64,000 nucleotides of DNA, from the NCBI GenBank assembly GCA_034401795.1, contig JAVVLW010001659.1, forward strand, positions 124,001-188,000, read 5' to 3'. Made by a program: the position numbers and the translations under genes. Below are positions 36,553 through 47,689 of the stretch, piece by piece (the first letter of the stretch is position 1; the number at the start of each line of letters is the position of its first letter). Under the pieces are notes generated by a model that was not told where the DNA came from, made no database searches, and worked only from the letters and a program-made list of their open reading frames with translations. Source of the DNA: Chaetoderma sp. LZ-2023a. Its lineage: Eukaryota; Mollusca; Caudofoveata; Chaetodermatida; Chaetodermatidae.

Positions 36553-37316
36553 GTGACTTCTAGTAAAATTAGCGAGTTTTCTTCCCGGTGTATTGTGTTT
36601 CCGGGACTCGCGTTTACCGTGATAAGCGCCTTGGTTAGTTGGTTTATGTCAACTCGGTGCTACCTAGGGCTAATTTCTCTTTCTGTTTATGTCCACAGGT
36701 CTGTATGACGCTAGGTGGTGACATCACAGCAGCAGAGAGTTAGTTTTCTCTCCACCATGGTTCCATTTCCTACTAACACTGTTAGGTTATCTAACCAAAT
36801 GAAAAATTATGTCCAGTGAGTTGGAGGCCTAGTATAAAGGTCTTCTCACTTTGCCCTCTTGATCCAATTCCTTCCCCATGAGGTGGAGAGAGTTAAGAGG
36901 CGTGCAGATGGTGGAGTTCTCCGGTTCGTCACGTTGGATGGTTTGTCTATACAAAGTGTCAGGTATCTAGTTATTGATAATGTGGTGATGTTAATTATTG
37001 TAAACAAACAAAGGGAGATAATTAACATTTTTGCCAGAAAAGAGTTATCTATATGTATCTGATGGTTGTGTAGTCGACTTATCCATTCAGCATACAATTC
37101 GTCCTTGCACTTGGATGTTTTGTTGGGATCGAATTTTTCCTGTCACGGGATTAATGACGTCATAATCAGCCTGGCTATGTATTTATCAGCAATTCAAGCG
37201 CTATGCTGGTTTCTGATGTATATTGATCTTTATGATCGTTTTCCTTCTCTTTGAGTTGGTTTGAGTTTCTAAGCTTAACTAGTTGCTCATACTCCTTGTC
37301 CTTTGCCCTGTTTCAG
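36553..37316 (+). other. Predicted gag intron of DIRS copy C
   Basis: Same structure as copy A: GTGACT donor, CCCTGTTTCAG acceptor, second acceptor-like site near 36698 and TATAAA near 36834. Confidence 0.55.
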
Positions 37317-39398
37317 GGACCGGGTTGCGCGTCCTGTGGACGTTTTCTTCATGAAAAGTTCTGGCCTCATCTGTGCTATCAATGTAGCCCTTGTGGTCCC
37401 TTGGTTAATTGTGACATATGTAAGCACTGGGGGGGCGAGTTAATGTCCGAATTCTTGTGCTGCTTACAGGCGACGGACAAGGTGGTAGAGGAGGAGAAGA
37501 AGAAGAAGCGGAAACGAGAGGTTGTAAGTAGGAAGGGTAAGGGGAAGGTCTCGTCCGCGGTGGATATGGAGGCCTTCCGGACCGAGATGTTGGGAGAGAT
37601 GAAGAGGACAATAAAGGATTTGGTTCCAGGGTTGCTTCGTGGCATGCTTCCTGGACCAAATCCTTTACTGTCCTCATCATCGGCTTCGGAGCAGGTAATC
37701 CCCGCCTCTGGATCGGTTTTCCTTAGACCGCTTCCGTTGTTCGACGATCCAGAGGTGGCCCCATTAGAGGGGGCGTTCCACGACCCTGGCAGCAGGCTTA
37801 TTGCCGCGCCGAGAGGGGACCGTGGACGGTTGTCGCTGGAACCCGCGGGCTGCTTATCAGTCCAGGGGTATCCGCACGCCGCGGTGGCCAGTACCTCCTA
37901 TGGCACCGTTCCTGGTCAGCCCGGGTTAGCTCTCTTTGCTGACCCGGGGTCTAATCTTTCTGACCAGGGTGATGAGGATTACCTGCTAGGGTCGCCGTCT
38001 GACGACGTGGACATGGATGAAGAGGTTTGTGCACCCCTCGCGGGGAATACAGGCGGCTTCTTCCACGGTTTTACTCACCCTGGAGTAAAGTCCGCGGCTC
38101 AGGTGGTGGCCCAGGGCGCTGCTGATGGCCAGCGGTACCGCATACCTCGGCTTGCCGAGGGTGTTGCTGGTGCTGGCCGGGCCCGTGGTGGGGCTATATA
38201 TACCCCGCGCTCTGCCACGGTGCCTGCTCCTGGTCAAACCAGTGATATTCTCATGCCGGTGCTGTCAGGCCCGCATGTTTTCCCTGGCTTGCCAGGTGTA
38301 TCAGCGTACCCGCCGTCAAGCTCTACTGCTTGCGCTCAGGAGGAAGACGAAGGACCTCGTCTTGTAGAGCGCTCGCAGTTAGCCACGGAGGAGGATTGGT
38401 ATGACGCTTGCCAGTGGTTGGTGAGCGTTAGGCCTGATCTGCCCGTGGAGCAGTCGGCTAGCCAGCGTGTTCACACGCCGTGGTTAGCTGGGAAACCGAC
38501 TGCTAACGCTATGCCTTCTCTGCCGCTGGCGGAGCATGTCGTTGACATGTTCAAGGCGGCGGAGACGTCCATTAACTCGAGTGGACGTCTCGCGAAGGCC
38601 CCTCGCGAGGTGGCCAGGCGTTGTCGCATCGTGCCCCTGGATTACCAGCGGTACGGTGTGGTACCCAAGCCCAGCGTGGATGACCGCGCGGCTTTGGGTG
38701 AGGATGCGCGGCCAGGCTCCCGTTCTGACACGGGGGTCTTGTGCTCGAACGCGTTGCGTTCGGCGAATACCGCGTTGCGTGATGCGGAGGAGAGTGGGAG
38801 TGCTTCGATTGCCGCTCTGTCCCACGTCTCCCAGCTGTTACAGGGGGTAGTAACGGCATCCGCATCGCGCCAGCCAAGCCCGGTCACGGTCCAGCGAGCC
38901 ATCCAGGATGGTATTAACCTGGTGCTGGACTGTATGACTCGGGCGGTGACCAGGAGTGTCCGGGCAAGACGCACGTTTGCCCTGGACAATCTGTGCCCGT
39001 CTCAGGACCTGTACAATAGGCTACTCCGTACGCCTATGACGGGTCCTGGTCTTTTTGGAGGTGAGGGATGTCGCCACCTCCAGGAGACGGTCACCCTGGT
39101 GAATAACCAGAGGGCGCTGCGCGAGCAGTTTGAAGTGCTGCGTCGTGCTAACGTTCGCGCCGCGGCCCCTGCGTATCGTCCCCTGCAGGCTCGAGGTGGT
39201 GCTGGCCAAGTCAGGCCAGCCACCGTCGCAGCGTCGGCCTCGGCCGCGTGCGATTCGGCCAGCAGCGAGGGGGGCGCAGGCTCCTCAGGCGCCGTCAGCC
39301 AGGCAGCCGCCCGCGCACCGAGGTGCGCGCGGGGCGGGGCGGGGCGCGCGAGGATCTGGGCGTGGTTATCGGTCCTGACAGGACGCTTACCGCGGTAA
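37317..39398 (+). pseudogene. DIRS copy C Gag-like main exon, C-terminally frameshifted
   Basis: Matches copy A Gag through the zinc module and C-terminal half. Near 39213 two bases are missing relative to A (TCAGGCC against TCAGAGGCC). The RG-rich tail is therefore replaced by an Ala/Ser-rich out-of-frame extension ending at 39398. The shift also breaks the shared frame between gag and the recombinase. Confidence 0.85.
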
Positions 39399-41509
39399 GA
39401 ACCACTCCGGTGTGTATGGCAACGGAGACAGTGCCGCTCTTGCATGCCTTGTGTCCACCGCGGTCCCTAGGTGGACCGGTGGGAGGCCGGCTAGCCGACC
39501 ACATGCAAGAGTGGGAACGGTTAACTCAGGACCGTTTAGTCTTGCGATGGCTTTCCGTCGGGTATCATCCAGAGTGGATGACAGGCCCGCCGTCGCGACT
39601 GTCTCTAGTGCCAGTCTGGACTCCCATTCCGAGAGAGCCAGAGCAAAGGTTGTGTATCGAGGAGGAGATAAATTCCCTCGTACAAAAAGGAGCTATTCAG
39701 CCGGCACAAAGGTGTCCGGGCTTCTATTCAACCCTGTTCTTAGTAACAAAATGCACCGGAGGGTGGAGACCGATTCTCAACCTCAAGCCATTGAACAAGT
39801 TCATCGAGACGCCCAGTTTCAAGATGGAAACGGTGCGCTCGGTGTTGGCGGGGTTGGAGAGGGGGATGTGGACGGCGTCGATAGATTTGAAGGACACTTA
39901 TTTCCACATCCCCATCCACGGGAGTTTCTGTCGCTTCCTGAGATTTGCATTCCAGGGCAGACAGTGGGAATTCAGGGTGTTACCCTTCGGAATTTCCACG
40001 GCTCCTCGGGTTTTCACCCGTGTGGTTCTTGCGATCACAGCATACCTCCGCAGGAGAAGCATAGCAGTCCACACGTACATAGACGACTGGCTGTTGAAAG
40101 CGCACACCCGGGAAAGTTTGTCGGCCATTCTGGAGATTGTTTTGAAAACTCTCACAGACTTAGGCTGGATGATCAATTTCCCAAAATCAGAGCTGACTCC
40201 ATCCCAGAAGTTTGTTTACCTGGGGATGTTCTTCGATCTAGAGACAGGATATGTTTATCCTACTCAGGAGAGAGTTCAGAAACTCATCTCGTTAATTCAG
40301 TCAGTGTGCGACAGTCGTCATGTCCTGGCACGGGTTTACTTGAGAATGCTGGGGTTGATGGTTTCATTGGAACCAGTCATTCCTCAGGCCGCCTTACGCA
40401 GGCGGCCGATCCAGTTATTTCTCATGACACAATGGACCCAGAGTACAGGTTCGCTGGACTCGAATGTGTCAGTATTGGCGCCTCTCATTCACCACCTGCA
40501 ATGGTGGTTGAATACAGAGAATCTCTTGCCGGGGGTTTTGCTAACCCCTCCCCACCCTCAGGTGACTGTGTATACAGATGCATCGATGGAGGGCTGGGGA
40601 GCTTGCCTGGAAGAGTACACGATATCAGGGCTTTGGAATCTGGAACAGTCAAAGGAACATATAAATCTACTGGAGCTAAGAGCAGTAGTCCTGGGCCTGG
40701 AACATTTCTTACAGAAAGTTCAGGGCAAGATTGTTCTTATTCGTTCAGACAACTCAACAGGTGTGACTTACATAAACCGCCAGGGCGGAACGAAGTCGCC
40801 CAGTCTCTGTATGATGACATGGAAACTGCTTTGTTGGTGTCTGGATCACCAGATTACCTTGAAAGCAGTTCATATTCCGGGAAGGTTAAACCTGCTAGCA
40901 GACTCATTGAGCCGAAGGATGAGTGTTTTACCCACGGAATGGCAACTAAATCAATGTGTGGCGGATCGTCTGTTCGACCATTGGGGGAAACCCAACATCG
41001 ATTTGTTCGCAACGAAGAAGAATGCGAAGATGACGACGTACGTCTCTCCGATTCCGGATCCAAGCGCTTTCGCAACAGATGCGTTAGCTATCAGCTGGGG
41101 GAGAATGTATGCATACGCATTCCCTCCAGCAATCCTGATTCCAAAAATTCTTCAGAAAATCAGACAAGAGGAATGCCAAGTGCTTCTGATCGCCCCGGAT
41201 TGGCCAAGCCGATCATGGTATACGGATCTGCTGGACCTTCTGGTTTGCAATCCGGTTCCTCTGCCTCTGATGGACGATATTATCTTCCAGGGCAAGGCCC
41301 TTCACAACAATCCATCAATGTTCAGATTGACTGCGTGGATGTTGTCAAGGAATCTAGAATTAAGGAGGGCTTTTCTGAGCAAGCAGCCATGTTTATGGCC
41401 AAAGCCAGGAGGGGGTCAACCTCCAGAGCATATAATTATAAAATCAACAGATTTGCAGAATGGTGCTCAAAAAGATGTATTGATCCAATGGATTCATCTA
41501 TTCAAGTAG
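39248..41509 (+). CDS. DIRS copy C reverse transcriptase/RNase H/methyltransferase-like ORF
   Basis: 753 codons, open. Motif A reads LKDTYF (Ala to Thr against A). YIDDW, YTDAS, LLELRA and RSDNS are kept, with a Val to Gly change after RSDNST. It looks translatable. Confidence 0.88.
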   Translation: MRFGQQRGGRRLLRRRQPGSRPRTEVRAGRGGAREDLGVVIGPDRTLTAVRTTPVCMATETVPLLHALCPPRSLGGPVGGRLADHMQEWERLTQDRLVLRWLSVGYHPEWMTGPPSRLSLVPVWTPIPREPEQRLCIEEEINSLVQKGAIQPAQRCPGFYSTLFLVTKCTGGWRPILNLKPLNKFIETPSFKMETVRSVLAGLERGMWTASIDLKDTYFHIPIHGSFCRFLRFAFQGRQWEFRVLPFGISTAPRVFTRVVLAITAYLRRRSIAVHTYIDDWLLKAHTRESLSAILEIVLKTLTDLGWMINFPKSELTPSQKFVYLGMFFDLETGYVYPTQERVQKLISLIQSVCDSRHVLARVYLRMLGLMVSLEPVIPQAALRRRPIQLFLMTQWTQSTGSLDSNVSVLAPLIHHLQWWLNTENLLPGVLLTPPHPQVTVYTDASMEGWGACLEEYTISGLWNLEQSKEHINLLELRAVVLGLEHFLQKVQGKIVLIRSDNSTGVTYINRQGGTKSPSLCMMTWKLLCWCLDHQITLKAVHIPGRLNLLADSLSRRMSVLPTEWQLNQCVADRLFDHWGKPNIDLFATKKNAKMTTYVSPIPDPSAFATDALAISWGRMYAYAFPPAILIPKILQKIRQEECQVLLIAPDWPSRSWYTDLLDLLVCNPVPLPLMDDIIFQGKALHNNPSMFRLTAWMLSRNLELRRAFLSKQPCLWPKPGGGQPPEHIIIKSTDLQNGAQKDVLIQWIHLFK

Positions 41510-42348
41510 TAGCTGATTTCCTCTGTCACCTCTATGATGCCTATAGCCTCAAGCCTAACTCTATTGCTGGTTATAAGTCAGCATTAATGTCTGTTATTCC
41601 TTGCTTGGCTAAGAGGGGAAGTGATGAAGTAAATACATTAAATGTATTAATTAAAGGCATGGGCAATCTAAGACCAAGGAATCCACCTGTGATTCCGTCT
41701 TGGAGTTTATCGCTGGTGCTTCAAGTACTAGGTGATAAGCCTTTTGAACCACTTAGTTCCATTTCTATGAAACTATTAACACTGAAGACTGTGTTTTTAA
41801 TTGCTGCGGCCTCGGCTAGGCATAGGAGTGAAATTCATGCCTTATCAGCCGAGGATGACCGTTTTGTGGTTTCAGGGGAAGGCCTTAAGCTGCTACCTAG
41901 GATTAATTTCTTGGCTAAAAATCAGTCGTTGAAATATCCAGGTCAACCTATTATTTTGCCTGCTTTAACTAGATATGATCCTAATTCTAAAGCATGGTGT
42001 CCCGTCCGGGCGCTGCGCCGGTACAAACAATGTACGGCGGAGTGGCGCACCGACCAGTCAGCGTTATGGTTGTCATATATTGAACCTCATGGCAGGGCTT
42101 CTAAGGACACCATTTCCAGGTGGATTGTGGAATGCATTCAGTTTTGCCATAAATCCGCCACCGGGAAGCAGGTTGACGTGGCCAAGGCTCACAGTGTCCG
42201 CGGCGTAGTGACATCCACGGCCCTATTTAATGGGGTCCCTGTGGATGATATTATGTCGGTGGCTCAGTGGCACTGTGAGTCAAGTTTTACAGACCATTAT
42301 CTCCGTGACACCTCTAATCCTCTCGCCTTGTCGGTTTTGAAAAAATAA
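39412..42348 (+). pseudogene. DIRS copy C tyrosine recombinase with mutated active site
   Basis: 978 codons and open throughout, but the box I arginine codon is CAT (41821-41823), giving ARHRSEI where A and B have ARRRSEI. In the R-x-S-E-[IL] pattern of tyrosine recombinases this is the catalytic arginine, so the enzyme is probably dead although full length. HSVRG and TDHYLRD are intact. Confidence 0.8.
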
Positions 42349-42881
42349 CTCGGTTTATATTTTTTGAGGAGGTTTTTCCTCATTACTTATATATTTCACA
42401 ATTAATTTATGGAAACACCCACTTTTTTGGGCCTGCATCAGTCTTTACCAGTGGGAAGATGATGTCAGCAGCCGTTTTCAACAAGGTCAGTCTTGTTCAT
42501 GTGTTGTCCGTTGTTGATTGTATTGTCACGATTACCCGTTATTAATATGGTGATGGTTTGTGTATTTGTGTGGTTCATTGTTGAGAGTTACGAAAATGGA
42601 GCTTTTTCGTCTCTGTCCTGTAGTACATGGCACTTGTACGTAGAGAGCGTATAGGACATGGAGGTCAGTCGACTCTTCCTCCCAGGAAGGAGGGGGGGGG
42701 AGCGCATATGACATTCGGTCATCTCTCATACATCGGTGGTGTTATCCGATGGTTAGTCAAATCCTGACTGTTTTTTCTTACAGTTTCAGAAGTTTAAGTG
42801 CCTTAAACGCAGAAAAGCGTATAGGGATGAGCTGGTCTTTTGACCTCGCCTCCCTCCCGCCAGATTCACTTTCGAATTCTG
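42349..42881 (+). other. DIRS copy C 3' non-coding segment
   Basis: Like copy A, but it keeps a short segment near 42630 (GTACGTAGAGAGCGTATAGG) that copy A lacks and copy B has in diverged form. No gene seen. Confidence 0.6.
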
Positions 42882-42985
42882 GCAATATCAAAAGTATTAG
42901 GGAGGTAAGTATACTCTTGAAGTGAAATAAACGAAATCTAGGATTTCTTTTTTCACGAGAGAGTTGATACTTACCTCCCTAGATA
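42882..42985 (+). promoter_or_regulatory. Internal complementary region of DIRS copy C
   Basis: Same arrangement as copy A, with the junction at 42927/42928 creating AATAAA. Confidence 0.87.
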
Positions 42986-43050
42986 CGGACCCGGCCTCTC
43001 CACCCCACAGAGGCTCGGTCTTCAGGCTCTTAATAGTTGCATGTGTGTCA

Positions 43051-43266
43051 GCCAATAATCTAGTCAGAGGAAGTGCTAGTCTGCGCATGCGCGGTGGTGG
43101 GGCTGGCATCCGCCAGACTACGCTCTGACTCCCTGCCCAGTAGGGGCACCTAACTGTTTTAAATCTGAGTGTTTATTGAGTGAAAGCCAATATTTAGCAA
43201 TATCAAAAGTATTAGGGAGGTAAGTATCAACTCTCTCGTGAAAAAAGAAATCCTAGATTTCGTTTA
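43051..43266 (-). repeat. Right inverted terminal repeat, copy C
   Basis: Inverse of 36217-36409 with the terminal CTAGATTTCGTTTA piece. Confidence 0.88.
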
Positions 43267-43912
43267 TTTCCAGCTTTAGCTATGCCCCGCTCATCCATAT
43301 CTAAGTTCCACCCACACTTTGCCGTGTTGGGAATGATCTATCCCTGAATGCCCTAACTATCAATTTCCTGAAAACTATACAGGTAAACTTTTGAATATTT
43401 TGTAACTAATTTGACTTGGTGCTGTTGCTGCCTATGGTAGCAACTGCGCCCAGGCAAATTAGTTTCAAAATATTCAACAGAATATTTATTAAATAGTACA
43501 GAAATACAACCCGTACAACAATGCATAGTCCATCTATAAATATGCAATCGTGACGTACTTCTTCTTTTCGTTCGCTAATTATACCGCCAGTCCTGTAAGT
43601 GACTATCGACATGATCATAAGTGTTAAGTGCGTGGATCCATGGTTTATTAGTGCGCCGTGCGGCCTGGAACCTCCGTCTTCAGCACTCGAGGTTTCTGTC
43701 AGGGTTACCTCACCCTTACCTCCTTTAGTTGCCTCTTACGACATGCAGAGGATACGGAAGGTGTATTCTAAGCCCCACCTACAGGGCAGATCGTGACGTA
43801 CTTATCAACATCACGTTATTCATGACATCATTCATTATGATGGCTTTCTACACATCGCGTAGTTGAATACGACATCATAGGATGGGTTGATAAAGTAGAA
43901 AGGTCTATTGTT
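43267..43912 (+). mobile_element. Family 2 MITE interrupted by a SINE-like insert
   Basis: Starts TTTCCAGCTTTAGCTATGCC right at the copy C end. It has the central hairpin at about 43410-43460 and ends near GATAAAGTAGAAAGGTC. It is split at 43564 by the element below. Confidence 0.7.
43565..43789 (+). mobile_element. SINE-like short retroelement with 13-bp target duplication
   Basis: It is flanked by TCGTGACGTACTT on both sides (43552-43564 and 43791-43803 region), a long duplication typical of LINE-mobilised elements. The 3' part contains TTAGTTGCCTCTTACGAC and GGTGTATTCTAAGCCCCACC. From memory this resembles the conserved central part of lophotrochozoan SINEs; I cannot confirm the family. 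Confidence 0.55.
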
Positions 43913-44269
43913 TTAATGATAGAATGACTGGAATAGAGTTGTAATTGTTGACAACACTTACTCAATGCCTGGTGTAAATTTCACTCACTCCAGCTGATGT
44001 TGATATTCATTGAGTAATCCTTGCTAAAATGGCCTCTATGTGAGACCAACCCACCAGTATCTCAGGCAATGATGTCAGTGTCAGGCCGTGATAGAGTATT
44101 TGAGCCTGATGGTGAAGTCACAGTTTAATTTTTATTGAGTATGGGGACTGCAGATTTGCTATTACCTCCATTTGATGTCAAACACTCGTATGAATTGCTT
44201 TATGAAATAAGGGTACTGTGTAGTAATGCCTGCTATGTTAACTGTTTAATTGTCAAATTTATTCAAGAA
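43913..44269. other. Intron sequence without recognised feature
   Basis: No exon or named repeat seen. Confidence 0.35.
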
Positions 44270-44475
44270 AATTTCAATCTCTGAAAATTCCATGAAAATT
44301 TACTATTGTATTTACTGAGTCAGTTATCGAGCCAGTGATTCCAATCGTCATTTAAAAAAAATAGTCTTCACTTGTGAAAATTTACTATTGTAATTACCGA
44401 GTCAGTTATCGAGCCAGTGATTCCAATCGTCATTTAAAAAAAATAGTCTTCACTTGGTCTCCAAATAGACAATTT
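44270..44475. repeat. Tandemly duplicated family 1 MITE fragment
   Basis: The segment from GAGTCAGTTATCGAGCCAGTG through TAAAAAAAATAGTCTTCACTTG occurs twice in a row with one or two differences. It is related to the palindromic MITE at 1057. Confidence 0.75.
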
Positions 44476-44545
44476 CTAAAGCCACTGTAGAAGCCATTCT
44501 GGCTTGTTTGTGTAGTAAAGAGTTAATATTAAGGTTCCTTTACAG

Positions 44546-44625
44546 TTCTGACTGTGCATTACTGGCCTGGTGCTTATCATGTCTCATCACTAATGATATA
44601 CTGCCACGTGCCTGCTCAGTCAAAG
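44546..44625 (+). CDS. RSPH10B: RSPH10B exon
   Basis: 80 nt. With the two bases carried from the previous exon it encodes NSDCALLAWCLSCLITNDI and LPRACSVKG. The LITxxxxPRAC-x2-KG block matches RSPH10B and both phases fit. Acceptor CTTTACAG, donor G|GTAAGT. Confidence 0.87.
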
Positions 44626-44637
44626 GTAAGTCTACTG

Positions 44638-44776
44638 ATACTGCTATTGCTGCTGCTACTGGTACTACTGCTGCTGCTACTACTGCTTCTGCTACTACTG
44701 CTTCTGCTGTGGTGCTGCTGCTGTTGCTACTACTGCTACTACTACTACTACGACTACTACTACTACTACTACTACT
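44638..44776. repeat. CTG/CTA trinucleotide repeat
   Basis: Runs of CTGCTGCTA and CTACTACTA. The poly-Leu or poly-Thr/Ala frames are artefacts. Confidence 0.9.
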
Positions 44777-44929
44777 CAGGGATTATTGTTAAGCCTATCA
44801 CTGCTGATTCTTCAGACAGATGTTCATTTTGAATACATTGGTGTTGAAAGCTGGACATGTAACTACAACCGCCTTAGCTACACTAATCTAATGCAGCTGA
44901 ATAGCGAAAGATAACTTATGTTCAACTAA

Positions 44930-45612
44930 GTTCAACTAGTAGACAGTAATATCATGGCAACTGCATCCGCCAGAAACCTAGGTATTATTATTGACGAAGC
45001 TATGGACATGAATGCACATATACGATCCGTATGTAAATCTGCATATTTCCATCTCCACAACATCAACTCCATCAGAAATGTGTTAACACACCAAAGCACA
45101 GAGACACTAATATATGCCTTCATCACGTCATGATTAGACAATAGAAATAGTCTTCTTTCCGGTATTACAGAACAGTCTGAATAAACTGCAGGGTCTTCAA
45201 AATGCTGCGGCTCGCATTATCATGAAGGTCAGGAAGGGGGAGCATATAACACCAATTCTAAAACATCTCCACTGGTTGCCAGTCTGGCAGAGAATAGAGT
45301 TTAAGCTTCTCCTCCTGACCTGGAAATGTCTGCACAATAGAACCCCCAAATACATGCAAGACATGCTAACACCCTATGACCCAGGCCGCATACTTCGGTC
45401 TAGAGACCACCAATTGCCCTGCGTCCCACGATCAAACTTGCACTCCTGTGGGGATAGAGCCTTCAGTGTTGTTGCCCCTAAACTATGGAATAAACTGCCT
45501 CTTGCTATAAGAACATGCAAATCAATAGAAAATTTCAAGAAAACACTAAAGTCTCACTTATTCACAAGCGCCTATGAAAATTAGTTTATCGAAATATGGC
45601 GCTATATAAATG
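44930..45612 (+). pseudogene. 5'-truncated L2/CR1-like LINE, reverse transcriptase C terminus
   Basis: Shows ARNLGIIIDEAMDMNAHIRS and, after a frameshift near 45200, the intact 120-codon end at 45222-45584: HITPILKHLHWLPVWQRIEF, RSRDHQLPCVPRS and DRAFSVVAPKLWNKLPLAIR. This C-terminal block typifies L2/CR1/Jockey-type LINEs. The 3' end GGCGCTATATAAATGCTG and the following ATT repeats fit an L2-like tail. It is dead on arrival by truncation. Confidence 0.75.
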
Positions 45613-45614
45613 CT

Positions 45615-45667
<53 letters not shown>
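45613..45667. repeat. (ATT)n tail of the LINE fragment
   Basis: About 16 ATT units directly after the LINE 3' end. Confidence 0.9.
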
Positions 45668-45757
45668 TTTAACATCATGATTTATCCCCCTTAATGTTTA
45701 TGATCAGTAATGCCACTAATGCGTTGATGTATTGTGATGTGTGTTTTGGCCAAGTTG

Positions 45758-45930
45758 AACATGCGATGCGATGTACCTGTGTACTGTGGGTACAATCATA
45801 TATGCGATATACATGTGTGCTGTTATTACAATGCACTTGATGTACACGCTTACTTTGGGCATGATGCTGAATGCGATGTATGCTTCAGCTGTTCGGACTA
45901 TACTGCATGCAATATGCATGTTTGCTTTTG
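45758..45930. repeat. Degenerate ~36-bp tandem repeat
   Basis: Units around ATGCGATGTAYNTGTGYNCTG recur four to five times with strong drift. The Cys-rich frame over it (CDIHVC, CDVCFSC, CNMHVC) reflects the repeat and is not a supported gene. Confidence 0.5.
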
Positions 45931-46053
45931 ACGATGTTTATGTATAACTTTGTTATTTATAATATACTTTTTTTTTTGGAAATAAGCTTGATGAAAAATT
46001 ATGTGTATATTCTATGTGTTTATATTCAGTAATGATGAATTTCTATATTTCAG

Positions 46054-46148
46054 GACATTTTTACTATGAAACAAGTCGCGCCGTGACTGCATTGGTACAT
46101 CTTGATCAAGCATATGATGTGTATGTCCAGTGTTGTGGTGCGCGTAAA
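46054..46148 (+). CDS. RSPH10B: RSPH10B exon
   Basis: 95 nt. Encodes HFYYETSRAVTALVHLDQAY and DVYVQCCGARK, which follows the previous exon's SVKG in phase. Acceptor TATTTCAG, donor AAA|GTAAGC. Confidence 0.87.
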
Positions 46149-46439
46149 GTAAGCATCATGATACTTAAAGGCTCAACTCATCTTAAATACCATAATGTTA
46201 CTTACTGATGGAGTACCGTATTTATTCTAATTATAGTGCCGGGCGGGTAGTGGTCACCAAAAGGGGTGGTGGGTTAATTAGGGTGGAAAAAGTTTGAAAA
46301 AAATACCACAAAATTAGAACGGTTTTCTCAGTCACCTTGAATCAGGATATAATTATAGTATTCCAAGCAATTTCTGCTAAATTTGCTCAAATATTCATAA
46401 AACTACTCGTTTCAACATTAGATTTATTCAGAGGCTTTT

Positions 46440-46635
46440 TTTCACATCATGAGAACATACTTACCTCCCTAACACTCTTGATATATTAGTATATCGGCTC
46501 TAAATTCAATAATATTCAGAATTATAAAGATTTAGGTGCCCCTAATGGGCAGGTGGATGTACACAGTCATGCACATGACAGACCCCACCCACTACGCATG
46601 CGCATACTGGTACTTCCATTTTCTAATATATTGGC
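46440..46635 (+). repeat. Left inverted terminal repeat, copy D
   Basis: Contains CATACTTACCTCCCTAACAC, GGTGCCCCTAATGGGCAGG and ends near ATATTGGC. Its partner is 53422-55061, interrupted by hAT. Confidence 0.8.
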
Positions 46636-46711
46636 TGAAATCAACTTGTGGAGAATTTTAACACACTCTCTCTATTGAGAATTTTCACTATATTTATCAT
46701 CTGGTTCCATC

Positions 46712-46759
46712 ATGGCTGATGCTAAAGTGTTTGAGGAGGTGTCCTCTTCAGCTGCTAAG
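46712..46759 (+). CDS. DIRS copy D gag, predicted exon 1
   Basis: 16 codons, MADAKVFEEVSSSAAK, donor AAG|GTGATA. The sequence is unrelated by eye to copy A exon 1, but position, length and phase are the same. Confidence 0.6.
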
Positions 46760-47689
46760 GTGATATTGTTCCATATATTTATTTAACTTTTATTTGTTAC
46801 CGGTTTTCGCCGTGGCCGTTTCGGCGGTACCGCGTTTTCAGGCACTGGGAATCCTTGTTAAATTTTTCCCAGCGCCTAGGGCTATTAATCTCTTGTGCTT
46901 TGTGTTCACAGGTTTGACTTATGTATGAGTAAGGGTTCCTGTTCTTCTCTCGAAGGTTGTTCACGTCTTTTTTTTTACTTATCATCGTGATATGTCTAAG
47001 GGTTGGAGATATATTAAATTAATAAAAGAAATATCTCCTTCCTTTTGTCCCATCCCCCTCATCAGTTCTTCTGGAAGAGGAGTCTCAGCAGATGGATGGA
47101 CGTGTTCTCCTGCACAAGAGGATGGTTTGCCTGTGCTCAGGCTAAGGGAGTTTATTAGTTATGGCACTTAATTATTTGAAAATATTCACAAATTTATGCT
47201 GCCATTTGTTACTGCACTGTATTCTCTCTTGTATGTGCATGGGTTCTCAAATATATATATTTAATATAAAGTATATTATTCGGGAGTAATGAATGTCTTT
47301 AGTCTCTAGATCTTTCTTGCATTCGTTTCTGATGTCCCCTCTCCTTGAAGGAGCTGTTGCATTGAGGCTTGATGTCATAATCAGCCAGAGTTTTTTCTCT
47401 TTCTTGATGTCATAATCCTAGTTTAGAGAAAGTCCTTGATATTTTATCACCCTTTATTATGAAGGTGGAGAGATATCTAGTTAGTCATTACTCCTTTCTC
47501 TCTCTTTCTTAATTTGGGATCCTGGTTGTGATTGGTTATTATTAACTAGAGAAATCATCTGTCCCATCAGGGTTGTCAGTATAAAAAAGGTGGATGTCTT
47601 CTCGAGTTTGTTCTTGTTTGTACTAATAGTCTATTAACAAGGTTTTGCAAACTATAATACTCATTGTCTTCATATCCATTCCCTTTCAG
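46760..47689 (+). other. Predicted gag intron of DIRS copy D
   Basis: Ends CCCTTTCAG. Contains an acceptor-like TGTGTTCACAG near 46911 and TATAAAAAAGG near 47581, paralleling copies A-C. Confidence 0.5.

Larger units (their letters stand above)
36217..43266 (+). mobile_element. DIRS-type retrotransposon, copy C
   Basis: 7.05 kb and nearly identical to copy A along its whole length, including non-coding parts, so the two are recent relatives. Ends TTTCAC...CGTTTA, with no target duplication seen. Two lesions distinguish it: a 2-bp deletion in the gag tail and loss of the recombinase box I arginine. Confidence 0.92.

Noticed and set aside
45734..45931. Cys-rich 65-codon frame considered as a secreted peptide
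   Set aside because: It is a degenerate 36-bp tandem repeat with no signal peptide, and the reverse strand is equally open.
46014..46053. Extension of the RSPH10B exon upstream of 46054 as an ORF start
   Set aside because: The TATTTCAG acceptor and phase fit the previous exon; upstream codons are intronic.
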